Shown here: positions 27,552 to 36,235 of the stretch, one piece after another
How the letters are laid out: each line of letters starts with the position of its first letter
Position numbering within the stretch: the first letter of the stretch is position 1
From: JAQBQB01 sp963846925
GTDB lineage: Bacteria > Gemmatimonadota > Gemmatimonadetes > Gemmatimonadales > Gemmatimonadaceae
DNA length: 64,000 nucleotides
Direction of reading: 5' to 3'
NCBI GenBank assembly: GCA_963846925.1
Contig: CAWJXW010000011.1
Span: forward strand, 248,001 to 312,000
Notes under the pieces: model-generated
What the model saw: the letters and a program-made list of their open reading frames with translations, nothing else
Told to the model about the DNA's origin: nothing
The model's database searches: none
Translations under genes and position numbers: made by a program

Positions 27552-29984
27552 ATGCTCGCCCGGCTTCGCCACGACGTCCGCTACGGCCTCCGCGCACTCC
27601 GCCGCACCCCGCTGTTCTCGAGCGTGGCCATAACGTGCCTCGCCCTCGGCATCGCCGCGAACACGACCATGTTCTCCGTGTTCAACGCTATCGTGCTCCG
27701 TCCCCTGCCCTTCGCGAACCCAGATCGACTCGTGTCGCTCGGCTTGCGCGACGAAGCGAGCGGACGGCGGGCGGCACTCCGCTATGCCGAATATCTCGAG
27801 TTGCAACGGAGCGCCCGCTCGTTCAGCGCGATGGCCGCACACGCCGGACGACAGGTGGCGCTCACCGATGGACACGAGCCCGAGCGCGTCTCGAGCCGGA
27901 TGGTCACAAGTAGCCTCTTTCCCCTGCTCGGCGCGCGCGCACAACTCGGCCGACTGTTGTCGGGCGGCGACGACGACTTGGCCAGCTCGAACGTCGTCGT
28001 CCTCGGCGATGGGCTTTGGAGGCGCCGGTACGGCGGCGACTCGTCGGTCATCGGACGCGTCATCGCGTTGGACGGCAATCCGTACACGATCATTGGGATC
28101 ATGGAACGCGGCTTCGCCTATCCGTCGTCGAGCGAGCTGTGGATTCCCATTACGTCCGCGCGATCGACCGGCGCACCGGCCGACCAGAACGTGTCCGTCG
28201 TCGCGCGGCTCGGTCCCGACGCCGACATCCGCCAGGCGACGCAGGAGGTTAGCCCCCTCGGACGACGCATCGCCCGCGACCAGCGTTCGCGCAGTAGCTC
28301 GACCGATATTGTATGGAACGGAGAGGTGCGACCGCTGCGCGGCAACACCCTCGGCAGCGACGAAGGTGTGGTCGCGTCCGCGATGCTCGGCGCGACGACC
28401 TTCCTGCTCCTCATCGCGTGCGCCAACGTCGCCAACCTGCTGCTCGTTCGCGCGGTGGCCCGCGAGCGGGAGCTCGCCGTCCGCGTCGCGCTCGGCGCCG
28501 GTCGCGGGCGCGTCGTCTCGCAACTTCTCACCGAAGCGGTGTTGCTCGCGCTCGCCGCGTGCGCCGTGGCTCTCCCGCTCGTGTGGCAAGCGCTTCGACT
28601 CATACGGAACGCGATCCCGCCGTCGGACTCTTTCCCGTATTACGTGCACTGGTCGCTGGACCTCCCGACGTTCTTGTACGCGGGGTTGGCGTCGGTCGCG
28701 ACCGGCGCGCTGTTCGGCATCGGCCCGGCGCTCCAAGCGACGCGTGGCTCTCTTCAGGACTCTCTCAAGGAAGGCACCCAGACGAGCGGCACCGGCCGGA
28801 AGCGACACCGCCTACGCGACGCGCTCGTCGTCGCCGAGGTTGCCCTCGCCCTCGTGCTGCTCGTCGGCGCCTCGCTGTTCGTGCGGACCTTCCTCGGCCT
28901 GGACCGCATGGCGCTGGGCTACGATCCGGCCCGCGTCATGACCATGCGGTTCTATCTCCCGGGCGCTCGATACGACAGCGCGAGCGCGCGCGCACAGCTC
29001 GTCGGCGAGGTGCTCCGGCGCGTCGAGGCCGTGCCTGGCGTCCAGCGCGCGACCGTTTCCGATCTCGTTCCACTCGATGACGAAGGCGGCTCGTCGGGCG
29101 CCGCGATCGCCGACGGCGGCGCGCAGCAGCAACTCCCCGCGGTGAGCTACGCCGCCGTCGCCGGCGAGTGGTTCGAGACGTTCGGCGTCGGAGTGACGTC
29201 CGGCCGAGCCTTCGTCGGTGCGCCTCGCGCGAGCGATGCTCCTGTCGCCGTGATCAACCAGACGATGGCGGCGACGTTCTGGCCGTCGGCGAACCCCATT
29301 GGCCGTCGGTTTCGCTTCGTCAAAGACTCATCGTCGACATGGTACGAAGTGATCGGCGTCGCGGCCGACATGCGAACGGTCAAGCTCGACGAGGACCGCG
29401 GCACACCGCCGACGGCGTTCGTCCCCCTGCGTTTCGTCCCCACGCGCGACTACGCGCTGATGGTGCGTGCGCAGCGTTCACCCGCGTCGTTGACGCACGA
29501 CCTCCAACGGGCGATCCACGCCGCCGATCCACTGCTCCCCGTGTTCAACGTCTGGAGCATGGACGAGGTTCGGTACCTCAGCTTCTGGATGTACGCGCTG
29601 TGGGCGACGATGTTCGCCGTGTTCGGCGTCGTGGCGCTCCTGCTCGCATCGGTGGGGGTCTACGGCGTCATCCACTACGGCGTGGCGCAGCGCACGCGCG
29701 AGATCGGCGTACGCGTGGCACTCGGCGCCCAGCGCTCCGATGTGCTGCGACTCGTCATCGGCCGCGCGTTGATGTTGGCGGGCATCGGCGTCGTCGCGGG
29801 TTTGCTGGGCGCGGCCGCACTCACGAGAGTCGTCGGCAGCTTGCTCATCGGCGTGTCCGCGACGGACCCTGCCAGCTTCGCCGGGGTGGCGCTACTCCTC
29901 GGCGCGATCGCGGCGTTGGCCGGGTATCTGCCGGCACGCCACGCGACGAGAGTGGATCCGCTGGTGGCGCTGCGGGCGGAGTGA
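27552..29984 (+). CDS. ADOP-type MacB/FtsX-like ABC permease
   Basis: This 810-residue inner-membrane protein is of the type common in Acidobacteria and Gemmatimonadota (duplicated orphan permease). RLRHDVRYGLRALRRTP is the cytoplasmic lead. Helix 1 (VAITCLALGIAANTTMFSV) follows, then a MacB periplasmic domain to about residue 270. A block of three helices begins at LLLIACANVANLLLVR. A second MacB domain is followed by three final helices beginning at WATMFAVFGVVALLLASVGV. RTREIGVRVALGAQRSDV is the FtsX signature. No ATPase gene is next to it, as is usual for orphan members. Such permeases move lipids, peptides or macrolide-like compounds outward; the cargo is unknown. The ATG at 27552 is favoured over 27345 because the earlier part is repeat-encoded. 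Confidence 0.87.
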   Translation: MLARLRHDVRYGLRALRRTPLFSSVAITCLALGIAANTTMFSVFNAIVLRPLPFANPDRLVSLGLRDEASGRRAALRYAEYLELQRSARSFSAMAAHAGRQVALTDGHEPERVSSRMVTSSLFPLLGARAQLGRLLSGGDDDLASSNVVVLGDGLWRRRYGGDSSVIGRVIALDGNPYTIIGIMERGFAYPSSSELWIPITSARSTGAPADQNVSVVARLGPDADIRQATQEVSPLGRRIARDQRSRSSSTDIVWNGEVRPLRGNTLGSDEGVVASAMLGATTFLLLIACANVANLLLVRAVARERELAVRVALGAGRGRVVSQLLTEAVLLALAACAVALPLVWQALRLIRNAIPPSDSFPYYVHWSLDLPTFLYAGLASVATGALFGIGPALQATRGSLQDSLKEGTQTSGTGRKRHRLRDALVVAEVALALVLLVGASLFVRTFLGLDRMALGYDPARVMTMRFYLPGARYDSASARAQLVGEVLRRVEAVPGVQRATVSDLVPLDDEGGSSGAAIADGGAQQQLPAVSYAAVAGEWFETFGVGVTSGRAFVGAPRASDAPVAVINQTMAATFWPSANPIGRRFRFVKDSSSTWYEVIGVAADMRTVKLDEDRGTPPTAFVPLRFVPTRDYALMVRAQRSPASLTHDLQRAIHAADPLLPVFNVWSMDEVRYLSFWMYALWATMFAVFGVVALLLASVGVYGVIHYGVAQRTREIGVRVALGAQRSDVLRLVIGRALMLAGIGVVAGLLGAAALTRVVGSLLIGVSATDPASFAGVALLLGAIAALAGYLPARHATRVDPLVALRAE

Positions 29985-30016
29985 GGGGCCTCGCTGCGCT
30001 GGGCGCGAACCACCAA

Positions 30017-30150
30017 GCGGCGCTGACTTCCCAGGGGCGCTGACTTCCCAGGGGCGCTGACTTCCCAGGGGCGCTGACTTCCCAGGGGCGCTGACTCCCA
30101 GAAGGCGCCAACTTCCAAACCGCGCCAGCTTCCAAACCACGCCAACTCCC
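30017..30150 (-). repeat. Tandem 17-bp array, left half (ggggcgctgacttccca)
   Basis: Five nearly identical 17-bp units (30017-30100) are followed by three degenerate ones (for example ccgcgccagcttccaaa). Read on the minus strand the unit is tgggaagtcagcgcc, the same as the forward unit of the array at 34208-34485. The half lies just after the permease stop codon. Confidence 0.9.
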
Positions 30151-30165
30151 AAACGACGTCCGAAG

Positions 30166-30423
30166 TGCGCGCCGTTCGAAGCGCCGTCGGGGAGTTCGCG
30201 CCGTTCGGGAGTTCGCGCCGTTCGGGAGTCCGCGCCGTTCGGGAGTCCGCGCCGTTCGGGAGTCCGCGCCGTTCGGGAGTCCGCGCCGTTCGGGAGTCTC
30301 GCGCCGTTCGGGAGTCCGCGCCGTTCGGGAGTCCGCGCCGTTCGGGAGTCCGCGCCGTTCGGGAGTCCGCGCCGTTCGGGAGTCCGCGCCGTTCGGGAGT
30401 CCGCGCCGTTCGGGAGTCCGCGC
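30166..30423 (+). repeat. Tandem 17-bp array, right half (gcgccgttcgggagtcc)
   Basis: About 14 units of 17 bp, most identical, run from 30166 to the end of a small membrane protein gene. Aligned by core (gggaagtcagcgctgtt against gggagtccgcgccgtt) the unit is homologous to the left half, but the orientation is opposite. One unit carries a one-base change in length near 30299. All six frames stay open for long stretches because of composition, but a 17-bp period is non-coding. Confidence 0.9.
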
Positions 30424-30425
30424 CC

Positions 30426-30695
30426 CTAGGCTGTTCGCGCCTCCGGCCGTTCCGCGCCGTTTCGTAGTCCCCGAACTGCCGCGATCGAGAACGTGATCGG
30501 TATTAGCCCCAGCGTGAGGAAATAGAACTGCTGGTTTGGCAGCGCGATGCTCGGGAGGAGGACGGCGAGAACCTGCACAATGGCCAGCGGCCCCAGGCCG
30601 ACGATCGCGCCGAGGAGCATGAGGCCGATCACTACGAGAGCCACAGCCGCGACGAGGAACACCACGCGGTAGGGGAAGCTGCTCGCTGCGCTCAT
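30426..30695 (-). CDS. Small membrane protein of unknown function
   Basis: The 89-residue protein has three hydrophobic segments: VVFLVAAVALVVIGLMLLG, then an Ala/Leu-rich one around AIVQVLAVLLPSIALP, and FYFLTLGLIPITFSIAA. A basic C-terminal tail follows. There is no recognisable family. The start at 30695 (MSAASSFPYR) is the first Met of the frame. The last dozen codons lie in the edge of the tandem array, so the native C-terminus may have been replaced. It is convergent with the permease and divergent from the M14 peptidase gene. It could be a genuine small inner-membrane protein; expression is unproven. Confidence 0.5.
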   Translation of the reverse strand: MSAASSFPYRVVFLVAAVALVVIGLMLLGAIVGLGPLAIVQVLAVLLPSIALPNQQFYFLTLGLIPITFSIAAVRGLRNGAERPEARTA

Positions 30696-30876
30696 CAGAC
30701 CGCTCCGGAAGGGGGCCAGCTAGCGTGGCAGCGGCGCGCGGTCGTGGCAAGTTGCCGGTGCCGACCCGAGCTAACGGATCCCCCTCCCCACTCGTATCCT
30801 TGTCGTTGCCTTCGCCGCCGATCCCATCGACGGCCCTCCTTTCACGGCCACTGCCCAGGTCCCGGGCCGCCGACCC

Positions 30877-33800
30877 ATGAGCATGAGCATCCTCTTTCCA
30901 CTCAACCAGCGCCGGGCCGTCGCCGCCATCACCGCCGCTGTCCTCCTAGCCCTCGCCGCCCCGTCGCTTGCGGCTCAGTCGTCCGTGAACGAGACGCGCG
31001 ACCCGAATCAGCGCCAGGATCCGGACTTCGTCACGTTCTACAAGTCGTGGACGCACCACGGCAGCCCGCTCGTCGATCACCTCCCGGTCGTATCCGGCGT
31101 CCCGACACCGAAGCAGTTCTTCGGCTATTACATCGGCGCGCCGGCCAAGCTCACGTACTACGACAGGATCGTCGCTTACTATCGCGCGCTCGCGAAGGCG
31201 ACGCCGCGGGTCAAGGTCGAGACGATCGGACGGTCGGACGAAGGGCGCGAGCTCGTCGTCGTGTGGGTGTCGTCAGACGAGAACATCAAGCATCTCGCCC
31301 AGAACCGCGCGAACCTCGCCAAGCTCGCCGATCCGCGCGGACTCTCGGACCCACAGGTGCGCGAGCTGATCGGGACGACGAAGCCGAACTACCATTTCCT
31401 CGGCTGCCTGCACTCCGGCGAGACCGGACCGTGCGAGATGCTGATGGAGCTCGTCTATCGCCTCGCCACCGAGACGTCGCCGCTCATCACGCAGATCCGG
31501 AACAACGTGATCGTTTCGGTGTCGCCGGCCGCCGAGCCGGATGGGCGCGATCGCAACGTCGACTGGTTCTATCACGGTCTCGACATGAAGGCGCAGTTCG
31601 GCGCGGCGGACTCGATCGCCGCCGCGGACAGCGCGCGCAACGCCGGCGCTCGAACGGACAGCGCGCGCGGAACCCCGACGGTCGCACCAGGCGCGCCGCC
31701 CGGTGGCGGACGCGGCGGCCGTGGTGGGCGCGGCGGCGGCGGGCGCGGCGGAGCTGGCGCAGCCGCGGCGACTGACACTGCGGGCGCCGGTCGCGGAGGT
31801 CCACCCGCGGGGGGCGGGGGCGGCGGCGGCGGTCGGGGTGGAAGCCTCGAGGGCGGTCTTCCCTACTGGGGCAAGTACGTCTTCCACGACAACAATCGCG
31901 ACATCAACCTCTCGCAGTTGGAGATGCGCGCGATCACCGATTGGTACTTCACCGCGCATCCGCCGATCATCCACGATCTGCACGAAGCGCAGCCGCTCCT
32001 CTACACGTTCAGCGGTGGTCCGCCGCAGAATCCGAACCTCGACCCGATTCTCTTCACCGAGCTGCCGTTCTTCGCGAACTACGAGCTCGAGCAGATGACG
32101 AAGTACGGGATGCCCGGCGTGTACACGTACGCGTTCATGGACGGCTGGTCGCCGGGCTACCTGGGCTCCGTCGCCTACAATCACAACGGCATGATGAAGA
32201 TGTACGAGACGCAGTCGGGTCGCGACATCCCGGCCGACTCGATGGCCGACAGCATCATGTATCAGACGCCGCGCGGCCGCGGCGGACCCGGTGGATTCGG
32301 CGGCGGACGAGCAACGATCCCGACCGGCAAAGGCGGGACGCAGGATCGTGAGTGGTATCGCGGACTCGCGCTGCCGCCGAACGGCGTCGGGACGTTCACG
32401 CGCCGAGACAACACCAACTACATGGAAACGGGCGTGCTGTCGGCGCTGCAGCTCACCTCGATGTTTCCTCAGATGGTATTGCAGAATTTCTATCTGAAAA
32501 CGAAGCACTCGCTCGACGACGGCTCGGCAAGGGCGCCGTACGCATTTGTCCTCCCGGCGGCGCCGGACATGACCAAAGCCGGCGGCGCTCATCAACGTTC
32601 TTCGCGCGCAGGGCGTCGAAGTCGGCACGCTCACAAGCTCGTGGTGGCCGGCAAGGACACGTTCCCGGCCGGCTCGTACGTCATCAAGCTGAACCAACCC
32701 TACGGACGGCTGGCGAAGAACCTCCTCGAGAAACAGGTCTTCCCGGACCCCGCGCTCACGACGTACGACGACAGCGGCTGGTCGATGGGCTGGGCGTTCG
32801 GCGTCGCGGTGAAGCAGGTCGACGACAAGTCGATCCTCGACGCAGCGGTGACGCCGGTGAAAGTCGCCGTCGTCAAGGGCACCGTGGCCGGCAGCGGTAG
32901 CGCGGGGCTCGCCGTCGCGCACCTCGGCTCGAACTATATGATTACGTTCCGGCTGTTACTTAAGGCCGTCGCGATGAAGGTGGCCGAGTCGCCGTTCACG
33001 GCCGAGGGTGTGAAGTTCCCGGCGGGCTCGTTCATCGTCACCGGCTCAGCAACCGACCTCGCCGCGGCCAAGCACGCCGTCGACTCGCTCGGTCTCACCG
33101 CGGCGGCACTGGCCACGCTGCCGACCGTGGCCGCGCACGACGCCAACGTGCCGCGCGTCGCGGTCTACTCGCAGTGGAGCGGCACGCAGGAGCTCGGCTG
33201 GTACCGCTTCACGTTCGACGAGTTCCACGTCCCCTACGACCTGATCTTCAAGGAGCGCGTCGAGCAGGGGAATCTCAAAAAGGATTACGACGTCATCGTG
33301 ATGGCGGCGCAGAACGTCAATCGCGCCGCGGTGTTCGCCAAGAAGGCAAAGCATCCGCAGCCGTTCGAGAAGAGCGACAAGTACAAGTTCCTCGGCATGT
33401 ACGGTTCGACGCCGGACATGAGCGGCGGCTTCGGCCAGGCAGGGGTCGACGCGATCAACGCATTCCTCGACGCCGGCGGGACGCTCATTACCGCCGTGCA
33501 GTCAGTGCGCTACCCGATCGAGTTCGGACTCGCCCGATCGTTGGACACGGAGAATCCGACCGGTGTCGTGGCCCAGAAGCCGCTCGTGATGGCGAAGATC
33601 ACGCGCACCGACAGCCCGATCTTCTACGGCTACGCCGGCGACACGATTCCGATCAAGTTCGGTCAGGGCTCGCAGTTGTTCCACGTGGGCGTCGCGGATT
33701 CGGCCAACGTGCTCGCCGAGTACGTCGGCGGCGACGCATCAGTGCTGAGCGGGTTGATGACCGGCGCGGACAACCTCCGCAACCGCGCATTCGCCATCGA

Positions 33801-33980
33801 CATCCCGAAGGCGTACGACGGTCACGGGCGGGTCTGATGTTCGCCAACAATCCGGTGTATCGGTGGCAGAATCATGGGGAGTTCAACATGATCTTCAATG
33901 CCATTGTGAACTGGGATGATCCCACGCCGGCGGGGAACGGCGCGACTGCGACGCAGGCGGGGGGGACGATACGGCCGTAG
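30877..33980 (+). CDS. Exported M14-family metallocarboxypeptidase-like protein, frameshifted
   Basis: The product is about 1,030 residues. A signal peptide ends at APSLAAQ. The M14 domain shows VKVETIGRSDEGRELVVVW, then FLGCLHSGETGPCE with zinc ligands His and Glu (about residues 179 and 182). SVSPAAEPDGRDRNVDW and DNNRDINLSQLE follow, and the third ligand probably lies in IIHDLHEAQP. A Gly/Arg-rich insert (GGGRGGRGGRGGGGRGG) interrupts the domain at about residues 275-325. A second half with FDEFHVPYDLIFKERV may be a glutamine-amidotransferase-like domain. Paired indels lie at about 32583 and 32636, and another at about 33830, after which the end reads MFANNPVYRWQNHGEFN. It would act in the periplasm on peptides. 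Confidence 0.8.
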
Positions 33981-33987
33981 AACCCTA

Positions 33988-34153
33988 AGACAGCGCAGCT
34001 GACTGACGACGGGACTAACGGCGCAACTGACTGGGCGCAAATGTCGAACTGGGCGCTGACTTCCCAAGGGCGCTGACTTCCCAAGGGCGCTGACTTCCCA
34101 AGGGCGCCGACTTCCCAAAGGCGCTGACTTCCCAAAGGCGCCGACTTCCAAAC
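33988..34153 (-). repeat. 3'-end element plus left half of a 17-bp array
   Basis: Positions 33988-34050 carry gcgcagctgactgacgac, ggcgcaactgactgggcgc and similar words. Positions 34051-34153 carry six units of gggcgctgacttcccaa, some with a C for T. On the minus strand the unit is ttgggaagtcagcgcc. This is the opposite orientation to the right half beginning at 34208. Confidence 0.88.
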
Positions 34154-34207
34154 GGCGCAAGGAGTGGACCTCGGCCGTGGGCGCCGTGCGCAAGTTTTGG
34201 AGGTTGG

Positions 34208-34485
34208 CGCTGTCGGGAAGTCAGCGCTGTTGGGAAGTCAGCGCTGTCGGGAAGTCAGCGCTGTTGGGAAGTCAGCGCTGTTGGGAAGTCAGCGCTGTTG
34301 GGAAGTCAGCGCTGTTGGGAAGTCAGCGCTGTTGGGAAGTCAGCGCTGTTGGGAAGTCAGCGCTGTTGGGAAGTCAGCGCTGTTGGGAAGTCAGCGCTGT
34401 TGGGAAGTCAGCGCTGTTGGGAAGTCAGCGCTGTTGGGAAGTCAGCGCCGTTGGGAAGTCAGCGCTGTCGGGAAGTCAGCGCTCT
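34208..34485 (+). repeat. Tandem 17-bp array, right half (cagcgctgttgggaagt)
   Basis: About 16 units of 17 bp run without a gap; most are identical and a few have tc in place of tt. The array overlaps the last codons and stop of the small minus-strand gene ending at 34476. A 55-bp spacer with gccgtgggcgccgtgcgc separates it from the inverted left half. Together the halves could fold into one long cruciform or hairpin. Confidence 0.92.
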
Positions 34486-34688
34486 GCGGCGAGCACCGCC
34501 AAATCGCGGTGGGCCGCATCGAGTCGATCCTGCTCGGCGAACACCCACGTTCCGAGTGGGAGACGGTCCATGCGCGCGAGCTCTGAGTAGAGCACGGCGC
34601 GCAGCCGGTCCGCTACAACGCTCCCTCTCCCGGCCAGGTACGTGTGGACCGAGCGGCTGCCATCCTCCGTGACAACAAAGAAGATCAT
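34476..34688 (-). CDS. Short protein coupled to the APC permease, probably truncated
   Basis: The 70-residue reading frame starts MIFFVVTEDGSRSVHTYLAG and continues RLPLGTWVFAEQDRLDAAHR. Its ATG overlaps the stop of the permease gene (ATGA at 34685-34688), which supports translation. The pattern (a beta strand with VVTE, then a segment like TYxF-D-x-L) reminds me of the N-terminus of a larger ATP-grasp-like family of about 300 residues, but I am not sure. The frame ends exactly where the 17-bp array begins; the stop codon TGA is supplied by the repeat (gcgctga). It is probably a gene cut off by array growth. Confidence 0.5.
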   Translation of the reverse strand: MIFFVVTEDGSRSVHTYLAGRGSVVADRLRAVLYSELARMDRLPLGTWVFAEQDRLDAAHRDLAVLAAER

Positions 34689-36076
34689 GGTTCCGCGGTC
34701 TCGGCCGCGACGCCTTGGGCGGAAAGGCGTCGCCGCCCAACTGCTCGCCAGACGTAGTACGCCGGAACTCCCAACGCGAGTATCCCGGCACTGATCGCCA
34801 TCTCGACTGGATGCGCGACTGTCGCGCTGGCGAGCATCGCCGCGGATACCACGAGGAAGACGGCGGCGAGCGCGAGGTACACCGGCTTGCGGTAGTGCAT
34901 CACGAGATCCGGACGGCGGCGGGGCAGTGTGAAAACGGCGCCCACGGCGAGTGCGTAGAACGGCCACGCCCCGAGCACGAACAGCGCCGCCAATTGTTCG
35001 AAGGTGCGCATCGCCACACCGGCGAGGCCAAGGAGCAGGTAGAGCCCGAGGGCGACGTGGGGAGTCCGGTCGCGAGGATGTACCGCGGCAACCGAGCGAA
35101 AGAACAGGTCGTCCTCGGCCATCGCAAAGAACACGCGCGGACTCGTCAGGATCGACCCGTTGATTGAGCCAAGCGTCGAAACCATCACCAGGAGCGCGAC
35201 GAACGATGCACCGCGCGAGCCCAGGGGTCCCTGCACGGCGGTAGCTGCCACCAGCGAGGATTTCGCCATCTCCCGAATCGGGAGTACATACAAGTAGGCG
35301 GCGTTGATGCCGAGATAGACAATGAGGATTACGACCATCCCGATCGTCAGCGCGCGCGGAAAGGTGCGAACCGGATCGCGCACCTCTCCGGCAACGTAGG
35401 TGAAGTCGACCCAACCCGTGTAGGTCCACAGCACGACGATCAGCGCAGTCCAAAAGCCGAGCGCCGTCGTCCCGCCCGCGCCCCAAGCGATCGATTGCGA
35501 AAACGCGCCGCGCGTCGGATCGCCGAGGCCGAAGATCAGCAGCGTCAGCGCAACCAGCGCGAGAACCTTGGCGAGCGTGGATACGTTCTGCAGTACAGCG
35601 CTCCAGCGGACCGACCGGATGTTCGCCGCGGTAAGAAGCACGAGCAGGAGCCCAGCCACGAGCTGGACCTGACGATCCGTCAGCGGGGCAAAGACGCGCG
35701 CGTATTCAGCGAAGATCAGGGCGAGCGCCGCGAGGGCGGACGGCCCCGTCACCAGCAGCTTGACCCATCCGAACAAGAAGGCGATGATCGGCCCGTAGCC
35801 CTCGCGCAGGAGCACGTACGCGCCGCCGGATCGGGGAAGTGTGGCGATCAGCGCCACCAGTGGAAGTGCGCCGGCGAGCGTAATCGCGGCACCGGCTAAC
35901 CACACGATCGCCGCGCCGCCCACGGACGGAAGCTGAGCCGCCACGGTGCTGGGCACGCGGAAGATGCCGCTGCCGATCGTGACGCCGACGAGTACCGATG
36001 TCAGGCTCACGACGCCGAGTTGGCGTGACAGCCGATCCGGAGCGGCGTGCGTGTCGGGTGGGTTCAGGGTGTGCAT
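34685..36076 (-). CDS. APC-family amino acid permease
   Basis: This inner-membrane transporter of 463 residues has 12 predicted helices. GVTIGSGIFRVPSTVA is the helix-1 substrate-binding break typical of the APC superfamily. YTGWVDFTYVAGEVRDPVR, with the helix-6 break, and the conserved loop RVFFAMAEDDLFF follow. The closest functional groups are L-type or cationic amino acid exchangers; the substrate is not decided by sequence. The start at 36076 (MHTLNPPDT) is nearer the domain than the open frame to 36145. The gene is followed by the coupled 70-residue gene and is 159 bp downstream of the kinase gene in the same direction. Confidence 0.83.
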   Translation of the reverse strand: MHTLNPPDTHAAPDRLSRQLGVVSLTSVLVGVTIGSGIFRVPSTVAAQLPSVGGAAIVWLAGAAITLAGALPLVALIATLPRSGGAYVLLREGYGPIIAFLFGWVKLLVTGPSALAALALIFAEYARVFAPLTDRQVQLVAGLLLVLLTAANIRSVRWSAVLQNVSTLAKVLALVALTLLIFGLGDPTRGAFSQSIAWGAGGTTALGFWTALIVVLWTYTGWVDFTYVAGEVRDPVRTFPRALTIGMVVILIVYLGINAAYLYVLPIREMAKSSLVAATAVQGPLGSRGASFVALLVMVSTLGSINGSILTSPRVFFAMAEDDLFFRSVAAVHPRDRTPHVALGLYLLLGLAGVAMRTFEQLAALFVLGAWPFYALAVGAVFTLPRRRPDLVMHYRKPVYLALAAVFLVVSAAMLASATVAHPVEMAISAGILALGVPAYYVWRAVGRRRLSAQGVAAETAEP

Positions 36077-36170
36077 TGGCCGGATTTGTCCGATCCAACG
36101 TTCGCCCTGTATCGGGTGCGCCGTCGAGGGGCGCCGCTGGATCAAAACGTCCCATTGGCGGTGGCCTTAA

Positions 36171-36225
36171 CGGGCGCAGCTGACTGACGACGGGCCTAAC
36201 GGCGCACCTGACTGGCGCCGTCTAA
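36171..36225. repeat. 3'-end intergenic element
   Basis: gggcgcagctgactgacgac then gggcctaacggcgca and cctgactggcgccg. The same arrangement occurs at 23745 and 33988. It lies past the end of the minus-strand kinase gene and before the permease gene. Confidence 0.65.
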
Positions 36226-36235
36226 TGAACCCGCA

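Noticed and set aside
30165..30423. CRISPR array
   Set aside because: The 16-17-bp units are directly tandem without unique spacers, and no cas genes are nearby. The same holds for the arrays at 20425 and 34208.
30165..30467. Open frame reading repeated RRSGVRAVRESAPFG
   Set aside because: Translation of the 17-bp array between 30166 and 30423; no coding evidence.
31273..32922. 549-residue minus-strand open frame
   Set aside because: Antisense shadow of the M14 peptidase gene.
34164..34672. Long repetitive open frames reading GSQRCWEVSAVGKSALL in three frames
   Set aside because: They arise from the 17-bp tandem array. The period is not a multiple of three, all frames are open, and no ribosome site or domain exists.
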